Assembly: GCA_015069195.1 (NCBI GenBank)
Contig: SVJA01000010.1
Coordinates: 1 to 64,000 of the forward strand
From: Oscillospiraceae bacterium
GTDB taxonomy: Bacteria > Bacillota > Clostridia > UBA1212
Length of the DNA stretch: 64,000 nt
Reading direction: 5' to 3'
Below, piece after piece: positions 61,953 to 64,000 of this stretch (positions are counted from its first letter, which is position 1; the number at the start of each line of letters is the position of its first letter). Made by a program: the position numbers and the translations under genes. The notes beneath the pieces are model-generated. The model was not told where the DNA came from. It did no database searches and was given only the letters and a program-made list of their open reading frames with translations.

Positions 61953-63020
61953 TCAGATTCTGAATTCAAGACCCGATGTAAGTCGGTCAGAACAACCTAT
62001 GTCATGCTTATACTTCTCACCGCCTCGCGTAAAATCAAATGCAGCTATGTCATTGCGACCGGCTTCATAGTATTCTTTCAAAAAAAGATATAGGTGGCTG
62101 ATACAAGGTGAATACCATTCGTAATCACGGTCTACCCCGGCTAAAATAACATAATACTCTTTTTTATACTCATTTTTTATGCCCCAATAGTAGCCTATAA
62201 TCCGTTCACCATCTTTAACACAAAAACACCACTGATTGCAAGCCTCTTTCATTATATCTTGCTTTTCATTGAAAAGTTTTTTAACTATCATTCCGCAATC
62301 ATTATATATGCGGCCCAAAAAAGAAGCCTTTTTCTTACTCTTTTTTATTTTATCACCCAACCGTTTCTCACGCATAAGCATCAACTCTTTTCGAGTTTCA
62401 TCGTCAAGATCAAATATAATTTCATGAGTCAATGTTATATTATTCTTGTTCGCACGATTAATAGCTGTTCTTATATTTTGTCTCATACTTTTTGAGAGAG
62501 ATTGATGATATTCCTCAAAAGTATCCGGCAAAACAAGCGAAGCACAACTTAATGGAATTTTTCTAGCATTGTATTTAGAAAGCATAAACTTATGCAATTC
62601 AGAAGACTCCATCACTTGCTCAAACCGGAAATATTCACAATTATATTTACTATGTAAATATTGTATTACATACTCAACTGCATCAGTATCAAAATCATTA
62701 TATATAAAATTCATATAGTCTGAATAACCTTCACGTCCTATAAAGTATGCACCTCTTCTTATTCCGTGTCGTCCGATATGAAAACCTACTTTCACTATCT
62801 GAATAGGTGCAATCATAATCGGATTGTCATTATCATCTGTAACTAAAAAATAAATCCATTTTCTAAAAAGTTTTTTTGTCTTTTCACGGAAAAACAATGT
62901 ATTAACATTTCTATACCAATCATATAGCTGAAAACCCGTCATATCCTTACCATTTTCAATCTTTTTCCAATAAGGTTCAAGCTCTGAGAAATTTGACGGA
63001 TAAAATTCTTTAATTTTCAT
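61953..63020 (-). CDS. FemAB/CelD-like GNAT acyltransferase
   Basis: A 355-residue protein with two GNAT-like halves, as in the BioF2/CelD acyltransferases found in polysaccharide gene clusters. Features are FFREKTKKLFRKWIYFLVTD, the conserved KSMRQNIRTAINRANK segment, and the C-terminal FDFTRGGEKYKHDIG typical of this group. It probably acylates a sugar or carries an amino-acid group onto a glycan. It overlaps no neighbour but lies four bases from the next gene, so they share a transcript that extends beyond the right end. Confidence 0.82.
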   Translation of the reverse strand: MKIKEFYPSNFSELEPYWKKIENGKDMTGFQLYDWYRNVNTLFFREKTKKLFRKWIYFLVTDDNDNPIMIAPIQIVKVGFHIGRHGIRRGAYFIGREGYSDYMNFIYNDFDTDAVEYVIQYLHSKYNCEYFRFEQVMESSELHKFMLSKYNARKIPLSCASLVLPDTFEEYHQSLSKSMRQNIRTAINRANKNNITLTHEIIFDLDDETRKELMLMREKRLGDKIKKSKKKASFLGRIYNDCGMIVKKLFNEKQDIMKEACNQWCFCVKDGERIIGYYWGIKNEYKKEYYVILAGVDRDYEWYSPCISHLYLFLKEYYEAGRNDIAAFDFTRGGEKYKHDIGCSDRLTSGLEFRI

Positions 63021-63024
63021 AGAT

Positions 63025-63918
63025 TCAACCTCTCTTTAATGCTGAAATAATTTTTTGCAACGGTTTTGTAATATAAAACCGATTATATAGGTAATCAACA
63101 ACTTCAATATTATTTGTCCTGTTAAAAGTGTGTGTTTTCGTAATATGTGACAGTTTAGGAGTCAGCTCAATATTTTTTGTTTCAACAGATCCAATCTTAG
63201 TTTCACAGTAGAGCTTATCTGTGTCCTCATCTTTCATATATATATAAACACGTTCACCATAAGTATTTTTACAATCCTGCACCGCACGGTAGGTTTGCTT
63301 GCCAACAGTAAACGCATTTCCCGCAGGACGTTCATCAACAATACAATACTTCGTTTCGTCTAAGGGAAGTAATGATTTGCTTTTCATATCAATTTGATAA
63401 TAAAAACTTTTTTTTGTTTCGATGCTGTAAACAAATAAATAAAACATGCCATCTTCAATGTAAAATGAAGAATCCACCCATTTAACGTTCTCAGCTAAAA
63501 TTGTATCCTTTTCCCAATTATAAGGGAACGAGGTAGCTTTATATAAAATCAATTGGTTTGCAGCATTTGTTTCTGGTATCATGTAGTATTCATTTTCGTA
63601 TATAAAAACATTAGGATACGACATATGAAAAGGTTCCTTGATACATTCTTTAAAACTTCCGAACTTCCCGTTTATCAACTCAGACACCGCAATAGAACCT
63701 ATTCCGCGAGCTCTTTTCATATACTCTACAAACAAATAGGTTTTGCCCTCCTCTGTCGTAATACAAAACGGATCCGCATAATAACAATTATACGGCGGAA
63801 TAATATTTTGATATTTAACTATTGTATCACCTATCGGCAAACGCTCTTCAGGTTCAATAAATCTCCAACCTATGCCCCAACAATGGTTATAAAAAAGCTT
63901 TCTCAAAACAGAACTCAT
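63025..63918 (-). CDS. Beta-propeller protein of the glucosamine inositolphosphorylceramide transferase-N/GH43-like type
   Basis: A protein of about 297 residues. ATG 63918 follows GGAGG at six bases; the longer frame has no ribosome site. It shows repeated beta blades: YADPFCITTEEGKTYLFVEY, SYPNVFIYENEYYMIPE, WVDSSFYIEDGMFYLFVYS. These match the five-bladed, GH43-like domain found beside formyltransferases and in GINT1-type proteins of surface-glycan loci. The usual reading is a glycan-processing or recognition domain; catalytic acids are not certain. The opening lies 80 bases from the window end, and further cluster genes are expected beyond it. Confidence 0.75.
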   Translation of the reverse strand: MSSVLRKLFYNHCWGIGWRFIEPEERLPIGDTIVKYQNIIPPYNCYYADPFCITTEEGKTYLFVEYMKRARGIGSIAVSELINGKFGSFKECIKEPFHMSYPNVFIYENEYYMIPETNAANQLILYKATSFPYNWEKDTILAENVKWVDSSFYIEDGMFYLFVYSIETKKSFYYQIDMKSKSLLPLDETKYCIVDERPAGNAFTVGKQTYRAVQDCKNTYGERVYIYMKDEDTDKLYCETKIGSVETKNIELTPKLSHITKTHTFNRTNNIEVVDYLYNRFYITKPLQKIISALKRG

Positions 63919-64000
63919 GCCAATCCTCCAAAATGACAAATATACTTTAAATTTAAACAAACTAATCAATACCGCTTACCTGATTTACAGTAATTTCACA

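Overview
The window looks like a chromosome segment of a low-to-mid GC, anaerobic, probably gut-dwelling Clostridia bacterium (Oscillospiraceae/Ruminococcaceae-like). The supporting signs are a tryptophan T-box, a spoIID sporulation gene, a dockerin-like calcium motif, a pyrBI pair inside a pyrimidine operon, an archaeal-type aspartyl-tRNA synthetase, a rubredoxin-fused flavodiiron protein, and strong GGAGG ribosome binding sites almost everywhere. The placement is inferred from gene content; no 16S or ribosomal protein gene is present.

Layout. 1-2.0 kb: the 5' part of a sensor-kinase-like gene with CTG-rich codon use, then a non-coding strip with six phased TTAGCA hexamers, ending at a tRNA-Arg(CCT) gene; this has the look of a mobile-element border. 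2.2-4.9 kb: a promoter and Trp T-box leader, a trpB gene broken by one in-frame TAA, and an ornithine cyclodeaminase-family gene. 5.0-7.7 kb: a two-gene operon (LicC-like nucleotidyltransferase fused to a PLP enzyme, plus LicD) that probably puts a phospho-amino-alcohol on a surface glycan. 8.0-17.2 kb: glgB, spoIID, a GH2-like protein without a catalytic barrel, a secreted metallophosphoesterase with a dockerin-like module, an AI-2E family permease and a PRC-barrel protein. 17.4-23.1 kb: a complete seven-gene operon, pyrC-K-D-F-E-B-I, for UMP synthesis from carbamoyl phosphate, driven by one good promoter.

23.3-47.3 kb is mainly housekeeping: an orphan membrane protein, a cytoplasmic GH71/99-like glycosidase, acyl-ACP thioesterase, a PfkB kinase, ftsH, a DUF368 lipid-carrier translocase, dinB, aspS, truA, hslO, an NSS transporter, a cold-shock protein, an ABC exporter, nadE, an SDR, a flavodiiron protein, tsaD, an alkylsulfatase-type lipoprotein and a ferredoxin protein. 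47.4-54.9 kb is a surface-adhesin module: a regulator with a MerR/excisionase-like N-terminus and LuxR-type C-terminus, twin palindromic operators in its own promoter, a small Cys-containing protein, and a 1919-residue VWA/isopeptide-domain wall protein. 55-61 kb has a HAD phosphatase, a YlmH-like S4 protein, an operon of two membrane proteins and an M20 peptidase divergent from a MarR regulator, and degV. The right end (61-64 kb) holds an MBL hydrolase and two genes that look like the edge of a surface-polysaccharide locus.

The points most worth following up are: the phased TTAGCA array beside tRNA-Arg; two long hairpins that share a covarying apical core but have unrelated stems; the barrel-less GH2 protein; the LicC-PLP/LicD operon; the regulator with twin operators; and the DUF5058/M20 operon. 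No CRISPR array, rRNA or complete insertion sequence was seen.
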